Shown here: positions 35,370 to 47,397 of the stretch, one piece after another | Numbering within the stretch: position 1 is the first letter of the stretch | Layout: every line of letters starts with the position of its first letter | Assembly (NCBI RefSeq): GCF_001411555.2 | Contig: NC_049904.1 | Location: 21,093,370 to 21,157,369, forward strand | DNA: 64,000 nucleotides | Origin: Juglans regia | Lineage: Eukaryota > Streptophyta > Magnoliopsida > Fagales > Juglandaceae | Direction of reading: 5' to 3' | Notes under the pieces: model-generated | Database searches by the model: none | What the model saw: only the letters and a program-made list of their open reading frames with translations | Told to the model about the DNA's origin: nothing | Program-made: the position numbers and the translations under genes

Positions 35370-35670
35370 ATGGCACTAGGTACTAGGCGTAATATGCAGC
35401 CTAAAGGTTCCTCGGAACCTCCACCGAACGAACCAGAGGTGATAGTGGTTGCTGCTACTAGACTTCTCCAGTATTTTGCTGATGATCAAGGATTGGGAGG
35501 AGGAATCCCAGGGTCGGTTGTACCCGAAACCAGTTTACACAACAACATCCTCCGACTTTTGACGGCAGGGCAGAAGCACTGGATGCAAAAAGCTAGATCA
35601 AAATAATGGAGAAGATTTTTAAGGCTCTTTTTTGTACGGATGAACAGAAAGTGGAATATGTCACTTATAT
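35370..35670 (+). pseudogene. Chromovirus gag, N-terminal part
   Basis: Starts at ATG 35370 with MALGTRRNMQPKGSSEPPPN. A stop at 35604 breaks the frame. A second frame (35606 on) reads EKIFKALFCTDEQKVEYVT, the start of the retrotransposon gag domain, and is cut by the nested element at 35671. The gag domain resumes at 38886. Confidence 0.75.
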
Positions 35671-36440
35671 TGATGGGAACCAAAGTAGTCCTAGTCTTAA
35701 AGATATTTTGCGAGTTTCAGATGGGTCAATCACAAGATCAAGAGCCAAGAAGATCAATGAGGCGATACAATCCACTTGGGACAAGTCTAGCAAGAGCCCA
35801 ACTTGTTCAATTCATTTAAAGCACTTATTTTATTACTTTAGAATAATAAGATTTATTATGAGAAGGACTTAAGGGGGCACTTATTCAAGAGCAAATTGAG
35901 AAAGTTATTATTTCTTATGAATTAGGGTTTCTTGGGAAGGCCTTGTATTTTGGCCAAGTGCTTATTTGGAAAGTTACTTTTTGGGAACTAAGGTTTCAAG
36001 AGGTTACTGTAGCCGAGTTACTGTAGCGCCGTACTGTAGCCGCATCACTGTTCACTCAGGGGTATTTTTAGAAGATGGGGCATTATTTTGGCTAGGGTTT
36101 TAATTAGGTTTTATTTTAAATACTCTTTGTTGTTTCATGTTAAGAAGTTTATGAAATTTGATGATTTATTCATTGTGAATTGAGTTTTACTCATCTTGTT
36201 CTTAATTGAACTTTTGAACTTATCAAAGGTAAATCACAACCTTTGTGGCGTTCCCCCTTTGAAATCTGGGTTCTTGAGACGGGTTCTTCAACAGGTCTAG
36301 ATTTTAATATAATCTAGGTTCTTGAAATGAGTTCTCATCGGGTCTAGATTCTCCATCTATTGACTTGATTTTGACTTTCTTGGGTGAGTTTTCAAATTGA
36401 TTATGGGTTCAAGGGATTCCGTTCCCGTGGGTTCATATCA
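35671..36440 (+). repeat. 5' LTR of the nested element
   Basis: 770 bp. Carries TACTGTAGC repeats (about 36004-36050), a TTTAAATACTCTTTG box and near-identical counterpart at 38124. Confidence 0.9.
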
Positions 36441-37235
36441 TTTGATATTCAGAGCAAGGTTTCCAATCAGGTCTGATTCTATCATTTAATTATTGTATCT
36501 TTAATTTTGATTCTAAGGCTTCATTGTTCTAGGGTTGCAAAAAAAAAATTGAAACAAAAAGTAGGCTGCCGAAATTCTTAGGATTTTTTGGTTTGGCTAA
36601 AATTTGCATCTCCTAGGGTTTCAAAATTCTAGGGTTTCTTACATCTCTAAGTTTTCCAATTGCTTGGAGTGTCGTTCCATTGATTCTCTTCTATTTCATT
36701 GTCTATTATTGTGTGTTTGAATTCAATTTATTGATTTTTACAATTGAATATTGTTGTTTATGATTGAATTAGAGAAAAGAAAAGAAAAGAAAAGAAAAGA
36801 AAAGAAAAAGAAGAAAAAAGAAAAGAAAATGTATCATATTCAAAGGTTGCTACATAGTTACAACAAAGAGAAAGAAAGTATTTGTTGATTGAGCTTTATC
36901 ATCATAGGGGCTGAATACATCTTCTAATTGGTAAATTGTTTTGTAATACTCTTTCCCTCGTATAAATTCATTGAGTCTCGTGTCATTTTATTCCTTCATT
37001 GTTTCTTGAATCTATATTACTGGATGGAATAATACAAGATTGTATTGTCTTGATTGAGTTCAATTAGTTCTTAAAGAACTTGAGTGGGAAACTCTTGAGG
37101 TAAAAGGCAAGAGAGTGTGAGACTATTGTCGAATAAAAAGCCAATTAAGAGTGAAACACAAGTGGAGTGCCATTATTCGAGTGTAAACACGTAAGGGAGT
37201 GTGTGATATTTTCCATCAACATTCTTTTTGTGCAG

Positions 37236-37925
37236 CACATTATGATGTCTCATAGGAGTAGCTCATCTCCAAAGGGGATGGCAGATAACTCATCATTTGT
37301 GTTGCAAGCCATGCAACAACAATTTGAGCAGTTGAACTTGGTGTTGGGTGAAGTTAGGGATAAGATTGATCATCAAGATGCGGTAATTAGAAATCTACAT
37401 GGCAGGAGAGATAGGAGGCGACGTGAGTCTAGTGTTGAAAATGGATATGAGAATGAAGAGTATGGTGATTCTCTTCTTGCTAGGCGTGCACTCAATACAC
37501 AAAATAAGATGGATGATATAGAGCAGCAGTGCGAGAACATTTTTCATACTAGATGCCACATCAACAACAAGGCATGTAGTATGATCATTGATTTGAGGAG
37601 TTGTATTAATTTGGCTAGCACTACTTTAGTGAAGAAATTGAATTTACCTATCTTGAAATACCCTAGACCATACAAGTTGTAGTGGTTGAGTGATTATGGG
37701 GAGGTTAGGTAAATAAGCAAGTGCTAGTTTATTTTTCAATTGGGAAATACCAGGATATGGTGCTTTGTGATGTAGTGCCTATGCATGCTGGCCATATTTT
37801 ACTGGGGAAGCTGTGGCAGTAAGATAGGAAGGTGATTCATGATGGGTTAAGGAACATGTACAGTTTTGAAAAGGATGGAAAAATAATCAAACTTGTTCCT
37901 TTAACTCCAACACAGGTCCATGGGA
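37236..37925 (+). pseudogene. Gag start fused to protease remnant (nested element)
   Basis: The first half (to about 37545) is a gag N-terminus with VLQAMQQQFEQLNLVLGEVR and an Arg-rich RDRRRRES. At about 37547 it jumps to a gypsy protease: HINNKACSMIIDLRSCINLA, then STTLVKKLNLPILKYPRPYK. The catalytic D-S/T-G is replaced by D-L-R, so the protease is inactive. After a stop at 37681 the homology continues in other frames to HAGHILLGKLWQ and LVPLTPTQV. The rest of gag has been deleted. Confidence 0.75.
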
Positions 37926-37934
37926 CCAATTGAA

Positions 37935-38120
37935 ACTGAAAAGTGAGGTTGCTCAAAAAACAAATAGTGAAAATGAGAGTGATCAAAAAAGAAAGAGCAA
38001 AAGTGAGAGTGATCAAAAAAGAAAAAGTGAAAATGAGAGTGACCAAAAAATAAAGAGTGAAAGTGAGAGTGATCAAAAAAGAAAAAGTGAAAAAGAGATT
38101 GAGCTAAAAAGCAAGAGTGA
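37935..38120 (+). repeat. 30-bp tandem repeat (charged peptide repeat)
   Basis: About five units of GAAAATGAGAGTGATCAAAA plus AAGAAAGAGT. In frame it encodes SENESDQKRK-type decapeptides. It lies between the protease remnant and the 3' LTR, where related elements have a charged linker, so it looks like expansion of part of that linker. Confidence 0.85.
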
Positions 38121-38123
38121 AAG

Positions 38124-38885
38124 TGATGGGAACCAAAGTGGTCCTAGTATCTTTTACGAGTTTCAGATGGGTTAATCACAAGATCAAGAGCCAAGAAGAT
38201 CAATGAGGCGATACAATCCACTTGGGACAAGTCTAGCAAGAGCCCAACTTGTTTAATTCATTTAAAACACTTATTTTATTAGTTTAGAATAATAATATTT
38301 ATTATGAGAAGGACTTAAAGGGGGCACTTATTCAAGAGCAAATTGAGAAAGTTATTATTTCTTATGAACTAGGATTTTTTGGGAAGGCCTTGTATTTTGG
38401 CCAGGGGCTTATTTGGAAAGTTACTTTTTGGGAACTAGGGTTTCAAGAGGTTACTGTAGCTGAGTTACTGTAGTGTCGTACTGTAGCCGTGGCACTGTTC
38501 ACTCAGGGGTATTTTTGGAAGATGGGGCATTATTTTGGCTAGGGTTTTAATTAGGTTTTAGTTTAAATACTCTTTGTTACCTTATGTTAAGAAGTTTATG
38601 AAATTTGATAATTTATTCATTCTGAGTTGAGTTTTACTCCTCTTGTTCTTAATTGAACTTTTGAACTTATCAAAGGTAAATCACAACCTTTGTGGCGTTC
38701 CTCCTTTATAATCTGGGTTCTTGAGATGGGTTCTTCAACGGGTCTAGATTTTAATATAATCTAGGTTCTTGAAACGAGTTCTCATCGGGTCTAAGTTCTC
38801 CATCCATTAACTTGATTGTGGTGTTCTTGGGGGTTTTCAAATTGATTGTAGGTTCAAGGGATTCCGTTCCCGTGGGTTCATATCA
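38124..38885 (+). repeat. 3' LTR of the nested element
   Basis: 762 bp, preceded by a purine-rich GCAAGAGTGAAAG. It aligns along its whole length with 35671-36440 with scattered substitutions and one short indel. Confidence 0.9.
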
Positions 38886-41808
38886 TATATGCTAGCAGAT
38901 GAGGCGGACGAATGGTGGACCTCTACATGGGAACTACTGCAGCTGATCTTGGCAGGGGGTACCCATCACTTGGGATTGTTTCAAACGGGCATTTTTGGAC
39001 CAGTATTTTTCCCCAGCACTCCGTGAGGCGAAAGCTAGGTAATTTATTGACCTAGTACAAGGAACCATGATAGTGGAATGCTACATCGTGATGTTTATGG
39101 CATTATCGCGATTTGCAAGTTATCTAGTACTAGATGAGGAAAATAAATGTGAAAAGTTTGAACGGGGCTTGCAACCGAGAATTCGAAGTCGCTTGATACT
39201 CCTGAGGATCCGTAATTTCACCAACTTGGCCACACGAGCCACCTTGATTGAAGAAGACATGAGGGCAAATGTGGAACTATTCAATCAAAGGAAATGCCAA
39301 CAACCTCTACCTGAGCCCAATAAATACAAGAAGCCTGCCCCCAACTACCGACCATAATCACCTCAGAGTATTCCAACGAATCCGATTTGACAGAATTGCG
39401 GAAAGAGGAATCAAGGAAGCTTTTTAGTGGGCCAGAATGTTTGCTTCAAATGCGGGCAACCAAACCATATGACTCAAGACTGCCCAAGGAACGCACCACC
39501 TCCAGCTACAAAGAATGGTCAGAGGACTACCGTACCAGCCAGAGTCTTTGCCCTTACCCCAAGATACGCTGAGACATCTAATGATGTGGTTATAGGTACC
39601 CTTCTATTATTTTCTCGTCATACTACTGCTTTATTTGATCGGGGTGCCACACACTCTTTTATAGCACGTGCCTATGCTTGTTTGACTGAAAGGGTACCAG
39701 AGATTCTTGTTTGTTCACTATCTGTTGCAACATCTACCGGTGAACATATAATTTGTGATACCATACTTAGGAATTGTCCCATAGAAATTAGTGGGAGACA
39801 TCTCCATGCAGACCTGGTAATATTTGAGATGATGGGATTCGATTTAATCTTGGGGATGGACTGGTTGTCTCGAAACCATGCATATGTTGACTGTTTTAAA
39901 AAAGAAGTGGTATTCAAACCCTGGGCAGGGAGGAATTCAGTTTTTGCGCAAAGAGAGGAAATGCCCCACCCCTTTTGATCTCGGCCTTACAAGCGACCAG
40001 ATTACTAAGACAAGGATATTTGGGATTCCTAGCTAGTCTAGTAGCACCACCTGCAAAGGGACCTAAACTTGAAGATATCCCCATTGTCAGAGAATTTCCG
40101 GATGTGTTTCCAGAGGATCTTTTAGGGTTGCCTCCGGATCGAGAGGTTGATTTTTCAATCGACATCCTACCAGGAATGACACCTATATCAAAGGCACCAT
40201 ACCGTTTGACTCCAGTAGAGCTAAAGGAGCTTAAGGAGCAATTGTAGGAGTTGTTGGAGAAAGGTTATATTTGCCCTAGTGTGTCACCATGGGGTGCACT
40301 AGTCCTGTTTGTGGAAAAGAAGGACGGTTCTATGCGACTTTGTATTAACTATCGAGAACTGAACCGGGTGACAATAAAAAACAAGTACCCACTACCCAGG
40401 ATTGATGGTTTATTTGACCAATTATAGGGGGCCCAAGTTTTCTCCAAGATTGATTTACAATTAGGTTACCACCAACTTAAGATCAAGCCGGAAGATATTT
40501 CGAAGACGGTGTTTAGAACAAGCTACGGACACTATGAGTTTTTAGTCATGCCATTCGGTTTGACGAACACTCTAGCAGCTTTCATGGGCTTGATGAATAG
40601 AGTGTTCAGGGAGTATGTTGATCAATTTGTTGTTGTTTTTATCGACGATATTCTCATATACTCCAAGAGCCAAGCAGATCATGAGGGACACTTGAGGGTT
40701 GTGTTGTAGATATTAAGAAAGGAGCAGTTGTTCGCGAAATGTAAGAAGTGTGATTTCTGGTTGCAAGCGATTATTCTTTTGGGACATGTCATGTCAAAAG
40801 AAGGAATTTCAGTAGACCCGATGAAAATTGAAGCGGTTGTGAAATGGGCCAAAGCAACCAATGTGAATGAAGTCAGAAGCTTCTTAGGTCTTGCAGGATA
40901 TTATAGGAGGTTTGTTGAGGGATTCTCCAGTATCGCAACCACGATGATTAAGCTAACAAGGAAAAAAGAGAAGTTTTTGTGGACAGAAGACTGTGAAAGA
41001 AGCTTTCAAGAACTGAAGAAGAGACTAGTGATAACACCTGTACTCACTGGTCTCTCAGGCAATACAAGATTTGTTATTTACAGTGCTGCTTCTCTCGAGG
41101 GATTGGGTTGTGTCTTGATGTAGCATGGGAAGGTTATCGCTTACGCTTCTCGACAACTCAAGAGTTACGAAGAGAATTATCTGACACATGATCTAGAGCT
41201 TGCAGCAGTTGTGTTCGCCTTGAAGATATGGACACACTACCTCTATGAGGAGAAGTGCGAGATTTATACAAACCATAAGAGCCTAAAGTATTTCTTTACT
41301 TAGATAGACTTGATTATGAGACAATGCAGATGGTTAGAACTTTTGAAAGATTACGACTGCAACATCAACTACCATCCGGGTAAAGCTAATGTAGTGGTGG
41401 ACGCTCTAAGCCGGAAGTCATCCTCCGATACCCTTGATACTATGTATACCCCACAGAAGCATATTTTATTAGATATGGAGCGGGCATGGATAGAGAAGGT
41501 TATGGATACACAGGCTTGATTGAGTAGTTTGACCTTGGGATCGTCGTTGATAGATCGAGTAAAGGCTGTCCAAACTAATGATTCAGACTTGGTAAAGATC
41601 AGAGGACAAGTTCAATAAGACAGAAGGCCCGAATTTACAGTATCTGAGGATGGCACCTTAAGATTCAAGGGAAGAATATGCATTCCAAATGTTAAGGAAA
41701 TTAGAGAGGTAATCTTAAGAGAGGCTCACCATTCACTCAATACCATTCACCCAGGTAGCATTAAGATGTATAGAGATTTGAAGCAACAGTTCTGGTGGAG
41801 AGGTATGC
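38886..41808 (+). pseudogene. Chromovirus gag-pol remnant: gag, zinc knuckle, protease, RT, RNase H, integrase start
   Basis: Gag continues (LADEADEWW-like at 38891, then ENKCEKFERGLQPRIR near 39150). The zinc knuckle CFKCGQPNHMTQDC is at about 39440. The protease reads FDRGATHSF near 39640, with Arg where the DSG Ser is expected, so the active site is changed. Reverse transcriptase keeps FIDDILIYS (about 40639-40665). RNase H follows, then the HHCC start of integrase to 41808. Stops near 39355, 39978, 40245, 40427, 40707, 41121, 41301 and 41518, several of them TAG or TGA point changes. Not functional. Confidence 0.85.
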
Positions 41809-44800
41809 TGTAACAGCCCGCTAGAAATTCATTGGCGGAATTTCTTTTGACTTTAGGAATCTCGTGATAATCCCATAAGTTTTTACGAATCTACCTATTG
41901 CATAGGTTTTAGTCTGTCAACATAGTCAGTGTTATCACTCACTATGCTGCTAGAAATATGAGTTTTATTTATTTGAGGTGGTTAGAAGTGTCAGAATGCA
42001 TTATGGTCTACGCCATTACACTCAGTGGATTATTTAGGATTTTATGGCACAATATCCTATTTTCATAATTCCGGACGAAACGTCTGTTGGAAATTGTGAA
42101 ATTATTTTTAGGGGCACTTCGAGGTTAAATTTCGGTAAAAGATTTTCACTAAAGGTTAATATGAATATTTAGGAATTTTTAGTACTAATTTTATGATTCA
42201 CTTTTTCGAAGTGAATAGTAACCTCGATAAGCGCACCAATTGCAGTGTTTCGAAATCACAGTGTGGAATGTCCAAATTGGATTAGAGAAGTTTTATTTGG
42301 ACACTTGGCAAGATCTTAGCCACACTTAGTGAATAATTTTAGACACTTGGCACCACAAGGAAAGTTTGTTGGATTTGAAGGAATCAAGGTGTGAGATCAT
42401 GTCGCTTAAGCAAAACTTTGTTTCATCTGCTCAACCAAATTGTGCCAGATCAAAGAGGTTTTCAATCCTAGTGAAATTCTAAATGGTGGGAATCCAATCG
42501 AAAGCCCAAAATCTTGGTTGAAATCGAAACCCTAAACGGTTTCCCCAAAACCCTAAAGTTGGCCTCTAAATATTTTCTAATCCGATTTTTAGCATTGTAT
42601 TTAATCACTTGATTAAATCACTTCCACATGCTATTAATCCTTCAAATTTGTGTTAGAACATCATTATCCAACCTTGTTAACCTTGAAAAATTGATTGGGC
42701 CAAGTGATATTGGATTTGGGCTTGATAGCAACCCAAACCCTCTTTAAACCCCAAATTTTAGGCCCATTCGGTTTAGGCCCTTTAAGGCCCACGAATTTGG
42801 TCACCATAGGATTGCTTCATGGCTAAGTTTTGTACCCCCACTTGGCTGGCCAGATCTGTACAAGAAGAGCCTAGAAGGTTCTTGAAAGACAAAGCAAAAG
42901 GGCCACCTCACTCTTTCACTCTCACACTCCACCTTGAGAAAAGATCTTGGTCTGATTTTTATGAGAAGAAAAGGCCAACACTCAACCATTCCTTCAGTCA
43001 TATCACTTCCCATAACTTGTGTAAGAGGCTCTTCAGTCCACTTCCCACGAAAAAGCAACTCTCCTTTACACTTTTCCTTCATAGAACACAAAAGACACTC
43101 TCGGACAGTTTTTCGTACCTCTTTTGAATGCCTGTTTCGAAGCTTTTGTAAGTGTTTCCTCGCAATGTTTCCTTCATGAAAGTTGTTTCTTTTGGAGTCT
43201 AGTTTACGTGGATATCTTATTTGTTCCATTTGGAGATCATTTGATTGGTAAAAAGTTGTTTAGACCCCAGAAAGGTCATTCTGGGCGATAAACTGGAGAG
43301 TGTGTTATATTTTGGAGTTTTTGACCAAGCTAATGAATAGATCTTGGTCCGAAATTTTTATGGAGTACTGTTAACATGTGTATATGATTATTGGTTGAGG
43401 ATTTGTTGCATGATTAAAAGTTTTGGTGAAATATTTTCTTAGGTCTAGAAACTTAGAAACTAGAAGAGGAAAAACAGTTTCTGTTTTGAGAAAGTTTAAA
43501 TCTTTTATGGTTTAATCTTATTCCAATGGCTTTGATATTTTTATTGGAAGATCCTAAGCATCTTATATACATGTTAGAATGTTATTTTGAAGATATTTGA
43601 TGTTAGTTTCGAACATATGAAATTTTATGGAAGGAGATATTCGGTTAGGCCAAAGTGATGATGTTCTTGGCTAAATTTATGTTTTGGTTGATGTTTACCC
43701 ATGTGATCTTGAGTTTGAAGCTTGGATCTGTTTTAGGACACCTTTTTGAACCATGTGATGTTTTGGTTTGAAGATCACTTCTTTATAAGTCATGGATCAA
43801 GAGGTTGATCAAAACAAGTTAGAAACAAAATTCTGTTTTGAACTTAGAAGAGAAACCAAAAAGTTCAAGTATGGTTTTAGTGATTTTGATGACTTTTGTT
43901 CATGATTCAAAACATGATTATTCTTAAGAATATGTTATGAGTGTAGTAGAAGAAAAATTTTGGTTTAATCATGAGTTTTGAGATTTGAAAGAATTACAAC
44001 AAAAAGCAAAGGAAATAGCCTTTGTAAGTTTCGGCCATATAGAGTTTTGATGGTTGTGTTTAGTTTTAAATTTTTATGAATTGATATTTGAGTTTAGGAC
44101 AAAATTTACATAAGGTATGTAAATTTTGGTGATTTTTGAAGTTATGATGCAAAATCCTTAAGTTAGGGGTAAAATGGTCATTTTCCCACATGTAGAGGGT
44201 AAAATGGTAATTTTACTCTAAGTTGATATTTTTCCATATTCTTAATTGTTAGTGATTAAGTTCTAATTTTTAGAAATCACTACTTTCAGTTTCCCGTGAT
44301 CGCACTTGAGTTTTGTCTCGAAGCGCGAAGATCGAGGTAAGTTAGCTTTTAACTTACTATCAATTTAATGTGTATGTGTGATAAGTAAGGAACTAAATTG
44401 TATGTATGCATGTTATCATATGTGTCATGCCAAGTCATTACATATTTATCTGTTACACAGAATTTATTCTGTCATGAATTATTCATCTGTTACACAAGAT
44501 ATTCTGTCACGTATTGCCTATACATTGCAAGTATGTCATGTTAAGTTAAGTATGCCATCTGTTACATGTATTTCATGTCACGTAATATTCACTGTCACAT
44601 GTTACGCCATGTTAAGAAATGTTGTCTGTTATATGGTATGCCATGTTACGAAATGTTGCATGTTACATGTATGACATGTTATGAAATGTTCTCTGTTACA
44701 TTTATGTCTCGAAGTATGTCATGTCTGTCGTCCTACGTTCATGTCACGTTATGTTACGTCAAGATTTCTGTCTTTTATGTCACGTTCATGTTACGTCACG

Positions 44801-46209
44801 TTACGAAATGTCATGTCTGCCAGTTAAGTCATTCATGTCAATCACGACCCTAAGCGCTAGGATGGGGTAATATCCTAGTGGAACTCCTTTGTTCACGCTG
44901 GAGTGTCTAAATAGGTGTGAAATTCCCTGGGTTGACGAAGTACAGTCAACAGGTTGCGAATGGGGCCTAATTAGCTGGTCACCGGAGCGCGCCAGGCACT
45001 AACGCCGATGGTGCCACACATTATGTTACGTGTGTCCACAGCAAGTGTGGCACAAACAATAAGTCATGGGGCCACAACAACTGTGGAGCATGAAGTATGG
45101 GGCCACAACAACTGTGGAGCATACACTACGTGAGACACAGCAATTGTGACACGTAGAATACGTGGGGCCACAACAACTGTGGAGTACGTATTAACGCACT
45201 CACAGCTGGTATAGAAACCTGTGATGTGATGCGGTAATCGGCAGGGACACACGGCTCAAGGGGACCTGTGTAGCACCCATATGGTCACGTTAATGATTAA
45301 GTCTATTGAATAAGATTCCAAGTTCAAGTCATGTTTCACGTTATGTTATGTTCAAGTTTACGTTCACGCAATCATGGTAATCCCATGAGACAAGAATATG
45401 TTTCAAGTTCATGTTATGTTATGTTCACGTTCACGTTATGTTCCAAGTTCATGTTATGTTATGTTCACGTTTACGTTATGTTCCAAGTTCACATTTATGT
45501 TATGTCATGCTCAAGTTCAAGTTTAAATTATGCATGTTCACGTTCATGTTATGTTTCAAGTCCATGTTATGTTTCAAGTCACGTTCAAGCTAAGCTTCAG
45601 TTTCAGTTTAAGTTATGCCAGTTATGTTATGTTGTATGTCAAGTTATGCTATGATTACTTACGATTTGATTATGCATTCATGCTTTTACTGCCATGCATG
45701 CATCATTAACCTGTGTGGAAGTTTCCTGTTAACTTGCTGAGATTTGTAATCAAATCTCACTGTGGTAGTCCCAACTACCATTCCCCCCCCGAATGGTAGA
45801 TTTTGTTACAGGATCTGAAGGAGAATCGGGAATCGACCAACTGGAAATGGTCGACTAAGCGACGATGCGATGTAGGTGTTAATACAGTAGTTACCTCAGA
45901 TTACTACTTGTATTTGTAGAGTTCAATCTCCATCACTCTTTTGATCACAACCATATGGATTAATATTGTGATCTCAGTTGTTTAGTATGTCATTATGTAT
46001 GAAGTATGTTTTAAGTATTTGGGATATTTCGGTTTGGTGCATAGTATTGCTAAAAAGAAAAATTATCCGCTGCGAATATTGCATAATGCTAGATGCATGT
46101 TAGGAATATTGCATCTTATATGTCATGAACGGGGGCAGGTAACCTTGTGTTGCATGTCTCAACGCTTCAAATGTCCGTCCGATCCCAAGCGGAATTTGGG
46201 GGCGTCACA
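41809..46209 (+). mobile_element. Giant solo LTR (4.4 kb) in the chromovirus integrase
   Basis: Begins TGTAACAGCCCGCTAG and ends GGGGGCGTCACA. It is flanked by the 5-bp duplication TATGC (41804-41808, 46210-46214). There is no internal domain, primer site or second LTR copy inside, so it is read as a solo LTR left by recombination, though a long non-coding element cannot be excluded. Landmarks: an ATGT(C/T)ATGTTACG-rich tract (44400-44850, 45320-45660), a GCCACAAC repeat (45035-45190) and a C9 run near 45784. The integrase zinc motif is cut exactly at the insertion. Confidence 0.85.
45035..45190 (+). repeat. Tandem repeat GGGGCCACAACAACTGTGGAG
   Basis: Four to five units of (T/C)GGGGCCACAACAACTGTGG plus AGCATGAAGTA-like spacer. 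Each unit is a weak palindrome (CCACA...TGTGG). It lies within the 4.4-kb solo LTR. Confidence 0.8.
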
Positions 46210-47354
46210 TATGCAGCTCGAGATAGCTAGCTATGTGGCTCAGTGTTTAACTTGCCAGCAGGTCAAGGCGGAGCATCAGAGGCCTTCGGGGTTATTACAC
46301 CCACTTCCTATACCTGTTTGGACGTGGGATGAAATTGGTATGGATTTTGTGTCAGGTTTTCCTAAGGCACCAGGAGGTCAGGATGCAGCTTGGGTAATTG
46401 TCGACAGGTTGTCCAAGACAGCTCACTTCATTCTAATTTGTATGACGTATTCTACAGATAGGATGGCAAAATTATATGTACGCGAAATCGTCAGACTACA
46501 TGGAATCCCCTCTAAGATTGTGTCAGATAGGGACACTCGTTTCACTTCAACATTTTGGAAGAGTGTAGAGAAAGAGTTAGGGACAGAGTTGACTTACAAC
46601 ACAACCTTCCACCCCCAGACAGATGGACAGTCAGAGAGGACAGTACAAATATTGGAGGATATGCTTAGAGCCTGCGTAATGGACTTCATGGGCAATTGGA
46701 TTAAATACTTACCTTTGCTCGAATTTGTGTACAATAATAGTTACCAAGAGAGCATTCAGGCGGCACCATATGAAGTTCTTTACGGCCGCAAGTGTCGGTC
46801 ACCCCTCTATTTGGACGAAGTGGGAGAATGTAGAATCCTTGGACAAAAGATTATTCAAGAGATGCATGAGAAAATAACGGTCATCCGGAAGAAGCTCGCC
46901 ATTGCACAAGAGCGATAGAAAAAGTATGCGAATTAGAGGCGTCGAATTATTCTTGAAAGTGGCGCCGATGAAGGGAATTATGCGGTTTGGTAAGAAAGGC
47001 AAGTTGAGTCTGAAATATTTAGGCCCTTTCGATGTACTAGAAAGGATTGGAGCTGCAACATACAGGTTGGCCCTCCCACCACAATTGTCGGCTATTCACA
47101 ATGTTTTCCATGTCTCTTTACTTCGTGGGTATGTTTTGGACCCTACACATGTACTAGAGTACAAGCCTCTCCAAATCCGCGAGGATCTTACCTATGAGGA
47201 ATTTCTAGTCGGAATTCTTGCACAAAAAGCTCAAGCACTCCGCAAGAAGACCATTTCGATGGTCAAAGTGCTTTGGAGCAACCATAGGGAAAAAAAGGCC
47301 ACCTGGGAGCTAGAAGAGGACATGAGGATCAAGTATTCATATTTATTCGATTGA
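46210..47354 (+). pseudogene. Chromovirus integrase core and chromodomain end
   Basis: Resumes after the solo LTR with the second half of the zinc motif (CLTCQQVKAEHQRPSG). The catalytic segments WDEIGMDFV, SDRDTRFTSTFW and HPQTDGQSERTVQ (the D,D,E core) follow. A stop at 46917 separates this from the C-terminal part (46902-47354). That part has GPFDVLERIGAATYRL and ends with VKVLWSNHREKKATWELEED, the chromodomain-like tail typical of Tekay/CRM-class elements. The purine tract follows at 47385. Confidence 0.85.
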
Positions 47355-47397
47355 GGTACGTTATCTTGAGGACAAGATTTCTTTTAAGGGGGGAGAT

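Larger units (their letters stand above)
35671..38885 (+). mobile_element. Nested non-autonomous Ty3/gypsy LTR element (3.2 kb)
   Basis: LTRs 35671-36440 (770 bp) and 38124-38885 (762 bp), both TGATGGGAACC...TTCATATCA, differing at few positions. The 5-bp target duplication TATAT lies at 35666-35670 and 38886-38890. A Met-type primer site in altered form (TGATATTCAGAGC) follows the 5' LTR. The interior codes only a gag start fused to a protease remnant, with no reverse transcriptase or integrase. Removing it with one TATAT leaves the host gag frame continuous. Confidence 0.9.

Noticed and set aside
42801..43229. 142-codon minus-strand and 102-codon plus-strand frames
   Set aside because: They overlap on opposite strands within the 4.4-kb solo LTR; no known domain.
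44378..45654. Met/Cys/His/Val-rich frames
   Set aside because: Products of the degenerate ATGTTATGTTACG repeat tract inside the solo LTR.
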